Origin: Stereocaulon alpinum
Taxonomy: Eukaryota; Ascomycota; Lecanoromycetes; Lecanorales; Stereocaulaceae
Direction: 5' to 3'
DNA: 64,000 nt
Assembly: GCA_018257865.1 (NCBI GenBank)
Contig: JAEUBA010000039.1
Location: 62,001-126,000, forward strand
Made by a program: the position numbers and the translations under genes. Below, piece after piece: positions 10,979 to 22,954 of the stretch (positions within the stretch are counted from its first letter, which is position 1; every line of letters begins with the position of its first letter). A model generated the notes under the pieces. The model was not told the origin of the DNA, searched no databases, and was given only the letters and a program-made list of their open reading frames with translations.

Positions 10979-13900
10979 ATGGCTTTGAACGCCGCATCCC
11001 ACAATCCCGCTGGAGAGAAAACCGGTCCAGTATCTGGACAGCCCCCCTCCGCCTCACTAGAAACCACTGCAGCACTGCTGGGAGCTTCAAAAGATGACCC
11101 AATGGGTCAACACGAGGGCGGGCAGGATAGGGGGGACAAAGAAGCGCCCCAGAAAATGAAAAGCGAGAAAGAACTCGACAAGGAGCGCAAGAAGGCGGAA
11201 AAGCAGAAGAAATTTGATGAGAAGAAGGCGAAGAGCGCTACGGCTTCGACGGTGCCAGCTACATCGAAGACGAAGGAGAAGAAGGCTAAGCAAGAGTCGA
11301 CAAAGGAGGAGCCTTTGCCTGAGTTCGAATGGTATGTTGGGACTGGGAAGAAGAAGGAACTCAGATCGTTTGAGGACCCACTATACAAAGCTTACATTCC
11401 CAAAGCCGTGGAGTCAGAATGGTATGCCTGGTGGGAGAAATCGGGATTCTTCGAGCCCGAGTTTGGACACGATGGGAAAGTCAAGAGCAAGGGCTACTTT
11501 GTTATCCCAGAACCACCTCCAAATGTGACAGGTTCTCTACATATGGGCCATGCCTTACCCAACGCACTCCAAGATACCTTGATACGGTGGAACCGAATGC
11601 GGGGCTTAACAACGCTATGGCTGCCTGGTTGTGACCATGCCGGCATATCTACGCAATCTGTAGTCGAGAAAATGATCATGAGACAGGATGGCAGGACGAG
11701 ACACGATCTTGGTAGGCCTGCTCTTATCGAGAAGATCTGGGAGTGGAAGGTAAAATATCATGCGAACATCAATATGGCCCTGAAGCGTATGGGTGGTTCC
11801 TTCGACTGGACAAGAGAAGCTTTCACGATGAGTCCGACCTTTACGAAAGCTGTGACCGAGACGTTCTGCACCCTGCACGAAGAAGGTCTTATTTATCGGT
11901 CAAACCGTCTTGTTAATTGGTGCACTGCGCTCAATACGTCTCTTTCAAACCTCGAAGTCGACAGTAAAGAATTGGAAGGAAGAACTTTGCTTGAAGTTCC
12001 AGGATACGAAAAGAAGATCGAATTTGGCGTGCTTACTCATTTCCAGTATGAGATCGAGGGAAGCAGTGAGAAGATCGAGGTTGCTACAACCCGACCGGAG
12101 ACTATGCTGGGTGATACTGGTATCGCCGTTAATCCCAATGACGAGCGATACAAGCATCTCGTTGGCAAGTACGCTACACATCCATTCGTCAAGCGACGAC
12201 TACCGATCTTTACCGACGACTACGTTGACGTTAACTTTGGTACGGGTGCTGTCAAAATGACTCCAGCGCATGATCCTAACGATTTCGAGATTGGCAAGAG
12301 ACATGGCCTAGACTTTGTGAACATCCTCAATGACAACGGTACCCTAAACCATAATACAGGGGATTTTGAAGGTGCTAAGCGATTCGATGCTAGGTATGAA
12401 GTCATCAAACGCCTCAAAGAAAAGGGGCTCTACGTGAAATGGGAGAACAACGCCATGAATGTCCCAATGTGTCAGAAGTCAAAAGATGTCATTGAACCAT
12501 TGATGAAACCGCAATGGTGGATGAAAATGAAAGGTGGCATGGCGGACACTGCCATAAGAGTTGTGAGAGACAAGGAAATTATCATCAGACCCGAGAAGTC
12601 AGAGAGAGATTACTTTCGATGGATGGAGAACATTAATGATTGGTGTCTATCAAGACAGCTATGGTGGGGCCACCAACCTCCAGCTTACTTCGTTGACATT
12701 GAGGGCGAGCCTGGAGATGATGCTGATGGCGAGCGATGGGTCACTGGGAGGACGCAGGAAGCAGCAGAAGAGAAGGCAAAAGCCAAGTTTCCCGGTAAGA
12801 AGGTCACATTAACAAGGGACCCGGATGTGCTTGATACGTGGTTCTCTTCTGGTCTCTGGCCATTTGCAACTCTGGGCTGGCCGGAGAAGACGCCTGATCT
12901 GGAGAAGCTCTACCCCACCTCCATGCTTGAGACCGGTTGGGACATTTTGTTCTTCTGGGTTGCTAGAATGATTATGTTCGGCGTTAAGATGACCGGGCAG
13001 GTCCCGTTCACGGAGGTCTACTGCCATTCTCTTGTAAGAGATTCGGAGGGCAGGAAGATGTCGAAGTCACTGGGCAATGTTATTGACCCTCTTGATGTTA
13101 TGGGTGGTATTACGCTACAGGCGCTGCACGATAAGCTGAAGGTAGGTAATCTGGATCCAAAGGAATTAGAAACAGCAACGAGATTTCAAAAGACATCGTT
13201 CCCAGACGGAATACCAGAGTGTGGTGCTGACGCTCTACGGTTTTCTTTGGTCAATTACACAACCGGAGGTGGAGACATTGCCTTCGACATCAAGCAGATG
13301 CACGGTTACCGTAAATTCTGCAATAAAATTTATCAAGCAACCAAATACGTCCTCGGCAAGCTCGACGCCTCCTTCAAACCCCAAAGATACGCAACGAGAA
13401 GCGGCAACGAATCCCTGGCCGAGCTCTGGATCCTTCACAAATTCAGTGCAGCTACTGCCGAAATTAATGCTGCTCTCACAGCCCGCGAATTCTCTCAAGC
13501 TACCAAGATATCCTATGAATATTGGTACAATCACCTGTGCGACGTCTACATCGAGAACTCAAAATCCATTATCCAAGATGGTACCCCAGCAGAGCAAGAA
13601 TCAGCCAAGCAGACCCTCTATACCGCGCTAGAAGGCGGCCTCACTATGATCCATCCCTTCATGCCCTTCCTAACGGAAGAACTCTGGCAGCGTCTTCCCC
13701 GCCGCCCAGACGATATGTGCCCCTCTATCGTACTAGCCTCCTACCCGGAACACAACCCCAAGCTCGATGACTCAGCTAGCGAAGAAGCATATGAGCTCAT
13801 TCTCGCCGTATCGAAAGCCATCCGCTCGTTAGCAGCTGAGTACGCTATCAAAGAATCCGCAAACATCCACATCCAACTCTTCACCCCTCAAGCCCACTCA

Positions 13901-14284
13901 ACCTGTGAAGCCCAACTCCCATCCATTAAATCTCTATCCGGGAAACCCATGCTCGGCTCCAGTGCCTCAATCTCCCTACTAGGAGCCAACGACGCCAAAC
14001 CCGCTGGCTGCGTAGCTCAAGCTGTCAACGCCGAGGCAGCTTGCTACCTGCTCGTCAAAGGACGTGTAGATATCGACGCTGAGATCAATAAAGCTAAGGC
14101 AAGGTTAGTGAAGGCCAGCGAGGGAGTCAGCAAGCAGAGGAAGATTATGGAGGGGCTGGAGAAGGCGGGGAAAATGGAGGGTGAAGTTGCGGAGGCGGAG
14201 GCGAGAAGGTTGGAGGATGCGAGGAGGGAGGTTGGGGTGTTGGAGGGGAGTGTGAGTCAGTTTGAGAGGCTAAAGTTGGAGTGA
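10979..14284 (+). CDS. VAS1: valyl-tRNA synthetase (class I), cytosolic and probably mitochondrial
   Basis: Charges tRNA-Val with valine. Intronless, 1101 residues from the first in-frame ATG at 10979, close to yeast Vas1 (1104). The N-terminal about 100 residues are a Lys/Glu-rich appendage. The HIGH signature appears as PPNVTGSLHMGHALPN around residue 180. The CP1 editing domain follows with TTRPETMLGDTGIAVNP and GTGAVKMTPAHDPNDFEIG. The KMSKS loop is GRKMSKSLGNVIDP near residue 690, followed by GADALRFSLVNYTTGGGDI and an anticodon-binding helical domain. The last about 70 residues are a Lys/Glu coiled coil, the ValRS tRNA-binding arm. Yeast makes a mitochondrial form from an upstream AUG; here the 43 codons upstream are open and Arg-rich but lack an AUG (see findings). 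Confidence 0.96.
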   Translation: MALNAASHNPAGEKTGPVSGQPPSASLETTAALLGASKDDPMGQHEGGQDRGDKEAPQKMKSEKELDKERKKAEKQKKFDEKKAKSATASTVPATSKTKEKKAKQESTKEEPLPEFEWYVGTGKKKELRSFEDPLYKAYIPKAVESEWYAWWEKSGFFEPEFGHDGKVKSKGYFVIPEPPPNVTGSLHMGHALPNALQDTLIRWNRMRGLTTLWLPGCDHAGISTQSVVEKMIMRQDGRTRHDLGRPALIEKIWEWKVKYHANINMALKRMGGSFDWTREAFTMSPTFTKAVTETFCTLHEEGLIYRSNRLVNWCTALNTSLSNLEVDSKELEGRTLLEVPGYEKKIEFGVLTHFQYEIEGSSEKIEVATTRPETMLGDTGIAVNPNDERYKHLVGKYATHPFVKRRLPIFTDDYVDVNFGTGAVKMTPAHDPNDFEIGKRHGLDFVNILNDNGTLNHNTGDFEGAKRFDARYEVIKRLKEKGLYVKWENNAMNVPMCQKSKDVIEPLMKPQWWMKMKGGMADTAIRVVRDKEIIIRPEKSERDYFRWMENINDWCLSRQLWWGHQPPAYFVDIEGEPGDDADGERWVTGRTQEAAEEKAKAKFPGKKVTLTRDPDVLDTWFSSGLWPFATLGWPEKTPDLEKLYPTSMLETGWDILFFWVARMIMFGVKMTGQVPFTEVYCHSLVRDSEGRKMSKSLGNVIDPLDVMGGITLQALHDKLKVGNLDPKELETATRFQKTSFPDGIPECGADALRFSLVNYTTGGGDIAFDIKQMHGYRKFCNKIYQATKYVLGKLDASFKPQRYATRSGNESLAELWILHKFSAATAEINAALTAREFSQATKISYEYWYNHLCDVYIENSKSIIQDGTPAEQESAKQTLYTALEGGLTMIHPFMPFLTEELWQRLPRRPDDMCPSIVLASYPEHNPKLDDSASEEAYELILAVSKAIRSLAAEYAIKESANIHIQLFTPQAHSTCEAQLPSIKSLSGKPMLGSSASISLLGANDAKPAGCVAQAVNAEAACYLLVKGRVDIDAEINKAKARLVKASEGVSKQRKIMEGLEKAGKMEGEVAEAEARRLEDARREVGVLEGSVSQFERLKLE

Positions 14285-14891
14285 GGGACAAGTGGATAGA
14301 GGGAGATTTTCAGCTGAGATGGCGAGGAAGTGCATGAAGAGAGGGAATCATTGGAGAGCTGTAGTGAGGAAAGATTCGCATGTGTTGCTTCGAGCGGCAA
14401 TATGTCGCGGTGTAGATATTTGTATGTAGATAGGGGGTAGACATGCAATTCTTTGAATTTTCTCACTCGACTCGATGCAATGGAAAACGATGTTAGACTT
14501 GTTGTTTGGCGCCGCAGGCGTATTTCTGTTAGTAATTTGTCATATCCTATACTACATACGAATGCCGCTTGTTTCACGAAAGCAATTTCCAAAGATCTAC
14601 TTACAGGGCCCCCTGCTAGGGCAGAGTGCCGTTCAGTCCGAGAGCTTGAAGTGTTCGCTAGCGTGTTGAGATAGGTGAGGGAAAGGTTCGGTTTGGGTGA
14701 GCTACTACTAAGGAGAAGTAGAGGAGAGGCGACAATTGGTTGTGGCTGAGGATCTGGAACATCTGTACAGAAGAGCTTGGAATGCTCATTTCAGGCCTTG
14801 GGCATGCCACATAATAGGCCATAAAAGGTGGGAACTGTTTTGCACAGTAAAGGTCTTGGATATCTAGAGGTAATGTACACAGATTTTCCTA
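14285..14891. other. convergent intergenic region, VAS1 / ATP3
   Basis: 607 bp between convergent stop codons. Overlapping short frames on both strands lack motifs. Contains the two 3' UTRs; nothing else seen. Confidence 0.45.
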
Positions 14892-16021
14892 TCACTCCTC
14901 TGATGCGGAAGCACCTGTTATAATTTCGACCAGTTCTCCTGTAATGACGGCTTGACGAGTACGATTGTATAGAATTTGGAATTTGTTTATCATGTCGCCT
15001 GCGTTCTTGGAGGCATTCTTTGAAAGGAAGGATGTTAGTTATGTGTAGGCGAACTGCATAAGGACAGAATCTTGGCAGACTTACGTCCATAGCGTTACGG
15101 CGGGCGGACTGTTCGCATGCGTGGCCTTCCGCTAAAGCCCAGTAAAGGGAGTTTGCGAGTGCGTATTCTCTCAGGTTGGCAAGCACCTCATCGTCAATTT
15201 CAAATTGTGCGAATTGTGCTGAGAAGCGTCAGTAAGTGTTAGATTGATGGGCTTCAGAGATGTGACTTACGTGAATTGGCAATAGCTTCCTCTGAGAATG
15301 CCTCAATAGGCGTGGCTTCATAGCTGGTTGCATTGATGAACTTGTTGTACATGATCTGGACATCACCATATTCCGTAGGTAGCAGAGAGACCTGATCAGC
15401 AATAGCCTGCGCATCCGCAAACGTAGGCACATCCTTCCCAACACCCGCAAAGCTCAGCCTAATATTCTTGGCATTCGATCTGCTCAGCTGCGCTTTACAC
15501 TTCTCGCCCAGTATTACAAGATCCGAATTTGGGTTCTTCTCCAACATCCGTCGCGTTGCTCTTGTTAAGCCAGAGTGAATACCACCGCAGAGACCCTTGT
15601 CGGAGCTGGCCACAATGATGAGAGTTTTCTTATCCTCACCCTCCATGGGCTTCGTCTCAGCTTTCTCGAAGACGGTATTGGAGGTTTCGCCGTAGCTTCG
15701 GGACTCGGTCATTGCGCGTTGGGCTCGGGTGAGTTTGGTGGAGGCAACAATCTTCATGGTCTTGGTGATCTTCTCGATGTTTTTGATGGATTTTAGGCGT
15801 TGCTCGATTTCTCGGAGTGTGGCATAGTTGGCAGCGTTGGCGGCTACGGGCCTATAACATCACCGTCAGTCATTACCTCTAGACTTATATAGCCTCCGCC
15901 CACGTATCGATATTGAGCTAAACTCCTAGGTGTTGGCTATGACTTTGGTTATGGGAAGAGCTCACCTTGCGGACACCGCGGCGCCAGCATTGAGAGCTGG
16001 CCTAACTGCCCGTGAGAGCAT
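14892..16021 (-). CDS. ATP3: mitochondrial F1 ATP synthase gamma subunit
   Basis: Central rotor stalk of F1Fo ATP synthase in the mitochondrial matrix. Exons 16021-15966, 15851-15271, 15218-15085 and 15017-14892 are all in phase and total 298 residues. The start MLSRAVRPALNAGAAVSAR is a classic cleavable matrix-targeting presequence. The mature part begins NYATLREIEQRLKSIKNIEK, and IEKITKTMKIVASTKL is the signature N-terminal coiled-coil helix. SSDKGLCGGIHS marks the Rossmann-like middle. The C-terminal helix, NKFQILYNRTRQAVITGELV, ends with the gamma-family tail EIITGASASEE. Introns interrupt the presequence border and the C-terminal helix region. Divergent from TOP1 over 468 bp. Confidence 0.95.
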
Positions 16022-16489
16022 TTTGAAATAGACCACACCAAAGGAAAGGAGTGAAGGCAGTTCAACCTTCACTAGTTGTGGTCGACGAAGGTCAATTGGT
16101 CGTTGCTCGAGCTCTCTGCCAAAAGAGGAGTTGAGGTTCGGCGGAGGTTTCTCAAACCTGACTAACCAAATATAGACTAGCGATCCGCCTTAATCTTTTT
16201 ACAGATTCCGGCGCCGCAATTGGTACATAGTTAATATCGGTCAACCTCGACCTTCCTCTGCTTACTTTTTCACGTCCATTGCCACTCTTTCCTGTGAAAC
16301 TGCTTCATTCCCACCGGATTGAGAATTCCGGCTTATCTAACAGCAACTACCGCCCGCTCGAGGGCATGGTGTTTCTTCTTGTCCATCTGAGTTCGTACTG
16401 AGAGCGCGTCGGCTAGTTTGGAACTCGCGGAAAACAAGTCAAACCCGCCTCAGGAGTCCCAATCCTCTTCCAACCAATACCTCACAACC
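16022..16489. promoter_or_regulatory. divergent intergenic promoter region, ATP3 / TOP1
   Basis: 468 bp between divergent start codons. No unambiguous regulatory motif recognised. Confidence 0.45.
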
Positions 16490-19400
16490 ATGAGTTCCTC
16501 TGACGATGACGTGCCTCTGGCAAAAACCCCCAAGATCAAAGGTATCACGAACGGTATGTACCCTCAATACTCGAGATTCGGCTTTGAGCAGGCGCCCCCT
16601 TCGGCGTCAGAAATGCAAGCCGCCTGGACAATGATGCAGGCCTTAGGGTTGATCTCATCTCACTTCTGCACTTAATTCGATTCACTCAAATATACAGTCA
16701 CTAACGGCATGGCCTCTAGGCACAGCTCACAAGTCTAGCGACATAATCCCTAAGAGTGTCGACAGGGCAATGGACAAGGCGAACCCACCCGTCGCTAATG
16801 GAGCACCCGGGATATCCTTTAGGAATGGTCCTATGGATCAAATGGAGATCGATGGGCCCGGGATCAATGGCAAGGCTAGCAGCAAGCGGAAGTCCCGTGG
16901 AAGCATGGGTAAGGGGAGGTCCTATAAGGAGGCTAGCGATGAGGAGGATGAAGACGAAGGGCCATTGGTGCGTTCTTAGGGAAATCTAATCGGAGATTGA
17001 GGAATAGCGTTGCTGATTCCTTCTAGAGCAAGCGGCGTCGTATATCCAAAGGCAAGAAGAAGGTCGACTCCGGTTCAGACTCTGATGATGCCCCACTTGT
17101 GTCCAAAAAGCCCAAAGCCAAATCTCCAACCATCATGAGAAAGCCTGTCAAAGCTTCAGAGACAGCTATTGGTCAGTCTGAGGACTCGGATGCGCCTCTG
17201 GGGGTGAAGCTCGCCAAAGAAAAGGCTACCATCGAAAAGCGTGCAGAGCAAGAGGCGAAGGCTATACGGAAGGAAGAAAAAGCAAGTCAAGCAAAGAAGC
17301 CAGCCAATGGTACCACTCCTTCGTCTTCGAAAAGGAAGAGCAACGGGGTCAAGAAAGAGGACTCTGATGATGACGTTCCTTTGTCAAGCAAGGCTGCAGG
17401 CAAAAGAAAGGCCGTTCCTAAACTTGAGGCATCAAGTCCAAAGAAGAAAGTCAAAGCAGTCAAGCAAGAGGAGACTGAGCAGGATCGAGAGGTGGAAGAG
17501 GAGGAAGAGGAATACCATTGGTGGGAAGATCCAACAAAAGGCGATGGTACTAAGAAATGGGACACGTTGGAGCACGCTGGTGTAGTTTTTCCTCCGCCGT
17601 ATCAGCCCTTACCAAAAAATGTCCAGATGCGATACGATGGTACACCAGTCAAAATGGCACCAGAAGCCGAAGAGATCGCTGGATTCTTTGGTGCTATGCT
17701 GAACTCCACCCACAACGTCGAAAACCCCACATTTCAGAAGAACTTCTTCGAAGACTTTACGAAGATACTTAAGGAAAGCGGTGGAGCCACAGACAATCAA
17801 GGCAACAAAGTGAACATCAAGGACTTTAGCAAATGTGATTTCCAGCCAATATTCGACTACTATGACGCTCAGCGCGCTGAAAAGAAGGCACTGTCTAGTG
17901 CAGAGAAGAAGAAGCTGAAGGCAGAGAAAGATGCAGTCGAAGCCCCTTACATGTACTGTATGTGGGATGGTCGCAAGCAGAAGGTCGGCAATTTCCGTGT
18001 TGAACCTCCTTCATTGTTCCGTGGTCGTGGCGATCATCCAAAGACAGGCAAAGTCAAAAAGCGGGTGCAGCCAGAACAGATCACTATCAATATTGGGAGT
18101 GAAGCTACGGTCCCTGCGCCACCAGACGGGCATCGTTGGAAGGAGATCAAGCATGACAAAGAGGGTACTTGGCTGGCGATGTGGCAGGAAAACATCAACG
18201 GCGCTTATAAGTATGTCATGCTTGCTGCAAATGCCGACATCAAAGGCCAGAGTGACTACAAAAAATTTGAGAAGGCACGCGAACTGAAGGTAAGCCATTG
18301 ACTGTTATTGCCATGGTGACCGAAACTGACAGTTCAGAAACACATCGATCATATCCGCAAAGACTACGAAAGGGAGCTGAAGTCCGAAGTTATGGCAGAG
18401 CGCCAACGTGCAACAGCCGTGTACCTGATTGACCAATTTGCTCTTCGTGCCGGCAATGAGAAAGGCGACGATGAAGCAGACACTGTTGGATGTTGTTCGC
18501 TGAAGTTCGAGCACGTCACTCTTAAGCCTCCGAACAAAGTCATCTTTGATTTTCTGGGAAAGGACAGCATCCGATTCTACGACGAAGTGGAGGTCGAACC
18601 TCAAGTTTTCAAAAATCTGAAGATCTTCAAGAAATCTCCCAAGACTGATGGTGATGAGATCTTTGATCGATTGACGGTATGTAGATGCTTCTTATCTGCT
18701 CATGCTACGGATACTGACAGGTTCACGGACCACTCAACTCAATAAGCATCTATCTGGCTACATGACCGGATTGACGGCTAAGGTCTTCCGTACCTACAAC
18801 GCCTCCTGGACTATGGCCAACCTTCTACGCGACATGAAACTGACGGGTAGTATTGCGGAAAAGGTGGTAGACTACAATGAGGCCAATCGTAGAGTTGCAA
18901 TTCTCTGCAATCACAAGCGCACCGTTGCCGCAGCACACGAAACTCAGATGGAGAAGCTAGGTGACCGGATCAAGGGTCTTAAGTATCAGAAATGGCGTGT
19001 AAAGCAGATGATGCTTGATATTGATCCTACAATCAAGAAGAAGAACGGTGCCGAGTATTTCGAGCTCGAAGACGACCTGGACCAGGAATGGATCCTTGAA
19101 CATCAGAATTATCTTGTCGAGGAGCAACGCCAGAAGATTGAGAAGAAATTCAACAAGGAGAACGAGAAGCTGGTAGCTGAGGGTGGAAAGGAGATGAAGC
19201 ACAAGGAATTGGAAGAACGGATGGAAGCTGCAGATGACTTGGCCAAGAAATTCAAGAAGGAGAACAAGTTGGGTAAGGTTGTGGCAGAAGGCAAGGGACC
19301 TACGATCGAGAAGTGCAAAGCCACGCTGGAGAAATTGGACCAACGAATCCAAAACATGCTCTTCCAAGCCAAGGATAAGGAAAACAATAAAGAAGTGGCC

Positions 19401-19609
19401 TTAGGCACTTCGAAGATTGTAGGGATTCCGTCGTCCAGTTTCAGATTGAGGGCAGTGCTGACAGATACTCCCAGAACTATATCGACCCGCGTCTCACAGT
19501 GGTGTTCTCGAAGAAATTCGGTGTGCCTATCGAAAGGTTCTTCTCCAAGACTTTACGAGAGAAATTTGTTTGGGCGATTAAATCAGTTGACGAGAATTGG
19601 GAGTTCTAG
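16490..19609 (+). CDS. TOP1: DNA topoisomerase I (type IB)
   Basis: Relaxes supercoils by transient 3'-phosphotyrosine cleavage in the nucleus. Proposed exons: 16490-16553, 16720-16967, 17027-18289, 18338-18676, 18747-19418 and 19475-19609, about 906 residues. The N-terminal about 210 residues are disordered with alternating acidic SDDD clusters and Lys-rich NLS-like blocks. The core includes YHWWEDPTKGDGTKKWDTL, GVVFPPPYQPLP, KNFFEDFTK, DYYDAQ, LIDQFALRAGNEKGDDEAD and MTGLTAKVFRTYNAS, followed by a long Lys/Glu coiled-coil linker. The final exon starts NYIDPRLTVVFSKKFGVPIE; its Tyr (codon 19478-19480) is the catalytic residue. The intron-4 acceptor is uncertain: the only phase-correct site (AAG at 18744-18746) places a conserved-looking LNK inside the intron (see findings). 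Confidence 0.93.
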
Positions 19610-20801
19610 AAAGCGGCATTGCCAGGTGGCGTAAGCCGGAGATTTGAAATACTGTAAACGCATTGGTCCTACATGATTCTGGTTTTGATGAACATGCTGC
19701 CCTGGTTTCCGGGAACTTGCATACCCCAGTCAGCAGCTAAAGCAGTGGTTGGGAATTGCTGGCACAGGATGCAAGGACTCCACATGGCTCTTGCATACGA
19801 TGGCGGGCAGCTGTCTCAGACGCATCAATTAAAGAACGTTTTGTTTCACTGCATGTACATATATTGACCAGCATTGTTGCATTTGATGCACACGTTATGA
19901 TAGAAGCACTTGAAAAAGTATCTTCACAAGTACTTCATCTAACGACACGCCGCATCATTCCGATAGTGATGTCCAACGAAGAGGCGTAAAGAGCTTGCTC
20001 CTGCTACAGTGCTGTATGGTGGAGGTAGCTGCTTGGTGGGGGGTCATGCCTGAGCTGTTTTGGTTTCAGAATTGCCCGGCTAATCCCTCCCCACGCCTTG
20101 ACCTTGCCCTAAGACGAACCCCTAGGCTTCGCCCCCAAACCTGCCCTAACTTGGCGATGTGGCCCCTGGTTTGGGGACGGGCTTCTGCGGGCCTCAAGGC
20201 TTGCCCCTGCACAATGGCATCATCCATCTGATCCCATGCAAGTCACCGTCCCAAAAAGTTCACTCTTCATTTCCCATATCCCTCCCAAAGGCCCCCAATG
20301 AATACGAGCAATTGATACCTGCGTTGAAACAGGCGTCGACGGCATCGTGTGAAACACAGCTGCTGTGTCGTGTGACCACAAATTCAACAACTGGGATATT
20401 GTTTGTGTACCCCCGTTTGAGAGGATTCTAGGGATCCCATTGGAAACCACCTAATATACTATAAGCACTGTCTGTTTCAATTGACTATCAATAAGTGGTT
20501 TTGGGGGCCCTTCGCCCTTGAAGCTTTGATATCAAATATTTCCGGGTCTCTGCATTGAAGCTTTCCTTAGGTTGAACACCCTGCAATCTACGCGATTGAT
20601 AGAAGCTTGCAACCTCCTTCAAACGTTCCGGCCGAGTCTATAAACTCAGCCGCTCCTTCCTCTACATAAAATATCTGCCCTTGTCACTTCCAAACCCTCT
20701 ATCTCCTCACGCAAGCTGCGAAGGCTCGTGCACCTTTAGCTCCCGTGCTGACAACAGTGCCCAAGCACGGAGCAAATCGTCTATTCGACACACGAGGCAG
20801 G
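19610..20801. other. intergenic region, TOP1 3' side and epimerase promoter
   Basis: 1192 bp. Several short frames have no motif. A TATAAA-like element sits at about 20638-20643, roughly 160 bp before the downstream ATG, and may be its TATA box. C-rich and G-rich patches around 20040-20210 are unexplained. No gene supported. Confidence 0.35.
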
Positions 20802-22065
20802 ATGGCAAACAGTGCACAGGATGCGGAAGCTCTCTCTGCAGTTGCCGCCTCGAGCAATGAGAAACCCGCAGTCCTGATTATTGGCGGCCTAGGTACCATC
20901 ACCTCGTACAATCACCAAGCACATATGATATTGACCTTTCACTACAGGCTACATTGGTCGCTTCCTCGCCCTCTACATCCACCGCAATAACCTTGCTTCC
21001 GAAGTCCGTCTTGTTGACAAGGTTCTGCCCCAGCTTGCACGCCTACCTCCAGAATTTGCAGAAGCGTGTTCGGCCGACAAGTTCATGCAAGCAGACGCCA
21101 GCCGAGAACAATCCCTTCCAAAAATATTCACTTTACATTCCGGTCGCCAATTCTCCTATGTCTTCAACTGCGGCGGCGAGACACGCTACTCGCAAGATCC
21201 ATCTGTCTATGCCGTCCGCTCCACAGCCTTGACGACTACACTGGCAACATATATCGCAGGTATCAATCCTTCACCTGCTCTGATCGAGTTCGGCACGGGC
21301 ATGGTCTACAAGCCACCTTCCTCTTCAAACATCAGCTCAGGCGGGTGCTCGGAGACAGCAGCTTTGAAACCTTGGTTGAAAATCGCCAAGGCGAAGCTAC
21401 AAGCAGAGGAGGCACTGGAAAAGCTGGCAAGGCAGAAAACCCTCAAGTATGTCTGTCTACGTTTAGCCCACGTCTACGGCGAATACGACGTCGGTTTTCT
21501 TGCCCGTGGACTCTGTCTAGCTCGTGTATACCAGGGTCTTGGGCGAGAACTGAAATGGCTTTGGACGAAAGACCTTCGTATTAACACCGTACATGTCCTA
21601 GACGTCTGTAACGCCGCCTGGAAGGCCGCCGCATGGTGCGCTGCCAACGCGCCAACATCCCAGAGTACCATGGCGGATCGGGCTTTCAACATCGTCGACA
21701 TGGGCGACACGAAGCAAGAGACACTTTCCATCATTGTCTCCAGAATCTTCAACATCGAAACAGGGTTTCAAGGGTCAATTGTCTCTCAATTCGCGAAGTT
21801 GAACCTCGACAATGTGGTCGATGATGTTAATGAAGACATTCTGCAGCCTTGGGCAGATATGCTGAAGACGAAAGGGTTGGATGCAGGGCAAGGTAGTCCG
21901 TTGACGCCATTCATGGAAAAGGAGTTGCTTAAGGATCATAGTTTGTGTCTTGATGGGAAGAAGGCTAGGGACACTTTGGCATGGGTAGCCGAGAGAGACA
22001 GATTGACCGAGGAAAGGGTTAAGGAGATTCTCGAGAGTTATGAGCGCATGAAGTGGTGGCCGTAG
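20802..22065 (+). CDS. atypical SDR / NAD-dependent epimerase family protein
   Basis: NAD(P)-binding extended short-chain dehydrogenase of the epimerase / 3-beta-HSD-like group; substrate unknown. Exons 20802-20892 and 20948-22065 give 402 residues. The intron splits the Rossmann glycine motif: exon 1 ends VLIIGGLG and exon 2 resumes YIGRFLALYIHRNN. Further landmarks are FNCGGETRYSQDPSVY, IEFGTGMVYKPPSS, LKPWLKIAKAKLQAEE, YVCLRLAHVYGEYDVGF, LWTKDLRINTVHVLDVCNA and FNIVDMGDTKQ. The last segment, DGKKARDTLAWVAERDRLTEE, is the usual C-terminal helix of the subfamily. A classical YxxxK pair is not obvious; IAKAK may replace it, so catalytic competence is uncertain. Only one ATG fits; the frame upstream has GTG but no ATG. 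Confidence 0.82.
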
Positions 22066-22954
22066 GGTGGAAAGACCGTGTGATCGAGGGTTAGAGTTGG
22101 AGGCTTCTACGATTACAATATCACCTGAGCAGGGTTTTGGCGGCATGCTTTTGCTTGCACCAAGGAGGAGATCAAGCGATCGTGCATAGCGCCGGCATTG
22201 CAGAACAGTAAGAGTACTCTTTTCTTTGTCCCCTTCGCATTCTCGAATGCGAGTCCGAATGCTAGTCTGCTGCGCCGAAACCATTTACAAAAGCCACTCG
22301 AATAGAGAATGTTCTCTGTTATGAAATCACTGGTGTGACATGCTATCTCAACTGAAGCGCATAGTCAGGTGTTTGACCACGAAAGAGGCGGACACCTAGC
22401 TTAACTGAAGCTACTTCCCTCCCAAGCTTCTAGCTTCCGCCCAAAGAAAGGAGGAATGATCTATATTGAGACCATTTAGGTAACTTGCTGGGACCTCTGT
22501 CTAGCATACCAATGATACATGGCCTGGCTGAGGCTTCAAATTGCTGGTATCTCTGCTGAAGTGAAAGCACATGGCCCCCAAGGTTGAAAGTCCCTTGCCC
22601 CACAAAGACTCTCAACGTTCGAGGAAACATGCCCAGCGTGAAACAAGTGTGGGGAATCATTTCTTAATCGGCTGACAAAGGCTGAGTGCTTTGTGCCTAG
22701 AGTAGCTAATAATCTGCTTAGCTCAAGCTCTGTGAACCCCATTCGCAGAACTTCGCCGCAAGGAGAAGGACAAACAACGCCGGTGGCGACTCCATTTTGG
22801 GCAAAGCAAACCTCGACCGCCACAGGCAAGGTGCCATTTCCAGCTAAACTCCTCGAGCAAACCAGACTAACCCGGCCACCGTATTAATTTTTGGGTCAAG
22901 GCCAAGCTCCATTACCCTAGCGATTGTTCCACTCTGAGCTCAAATCTCCACCCA
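22066..22954. other. convergent intergenic region, epimerase / BAH gene
   Basis: 889 bp between convergent genes. Short minus-strand frames (22430-22829) show no recognisable motif. Nothing else seen. Confidence 0.4.
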
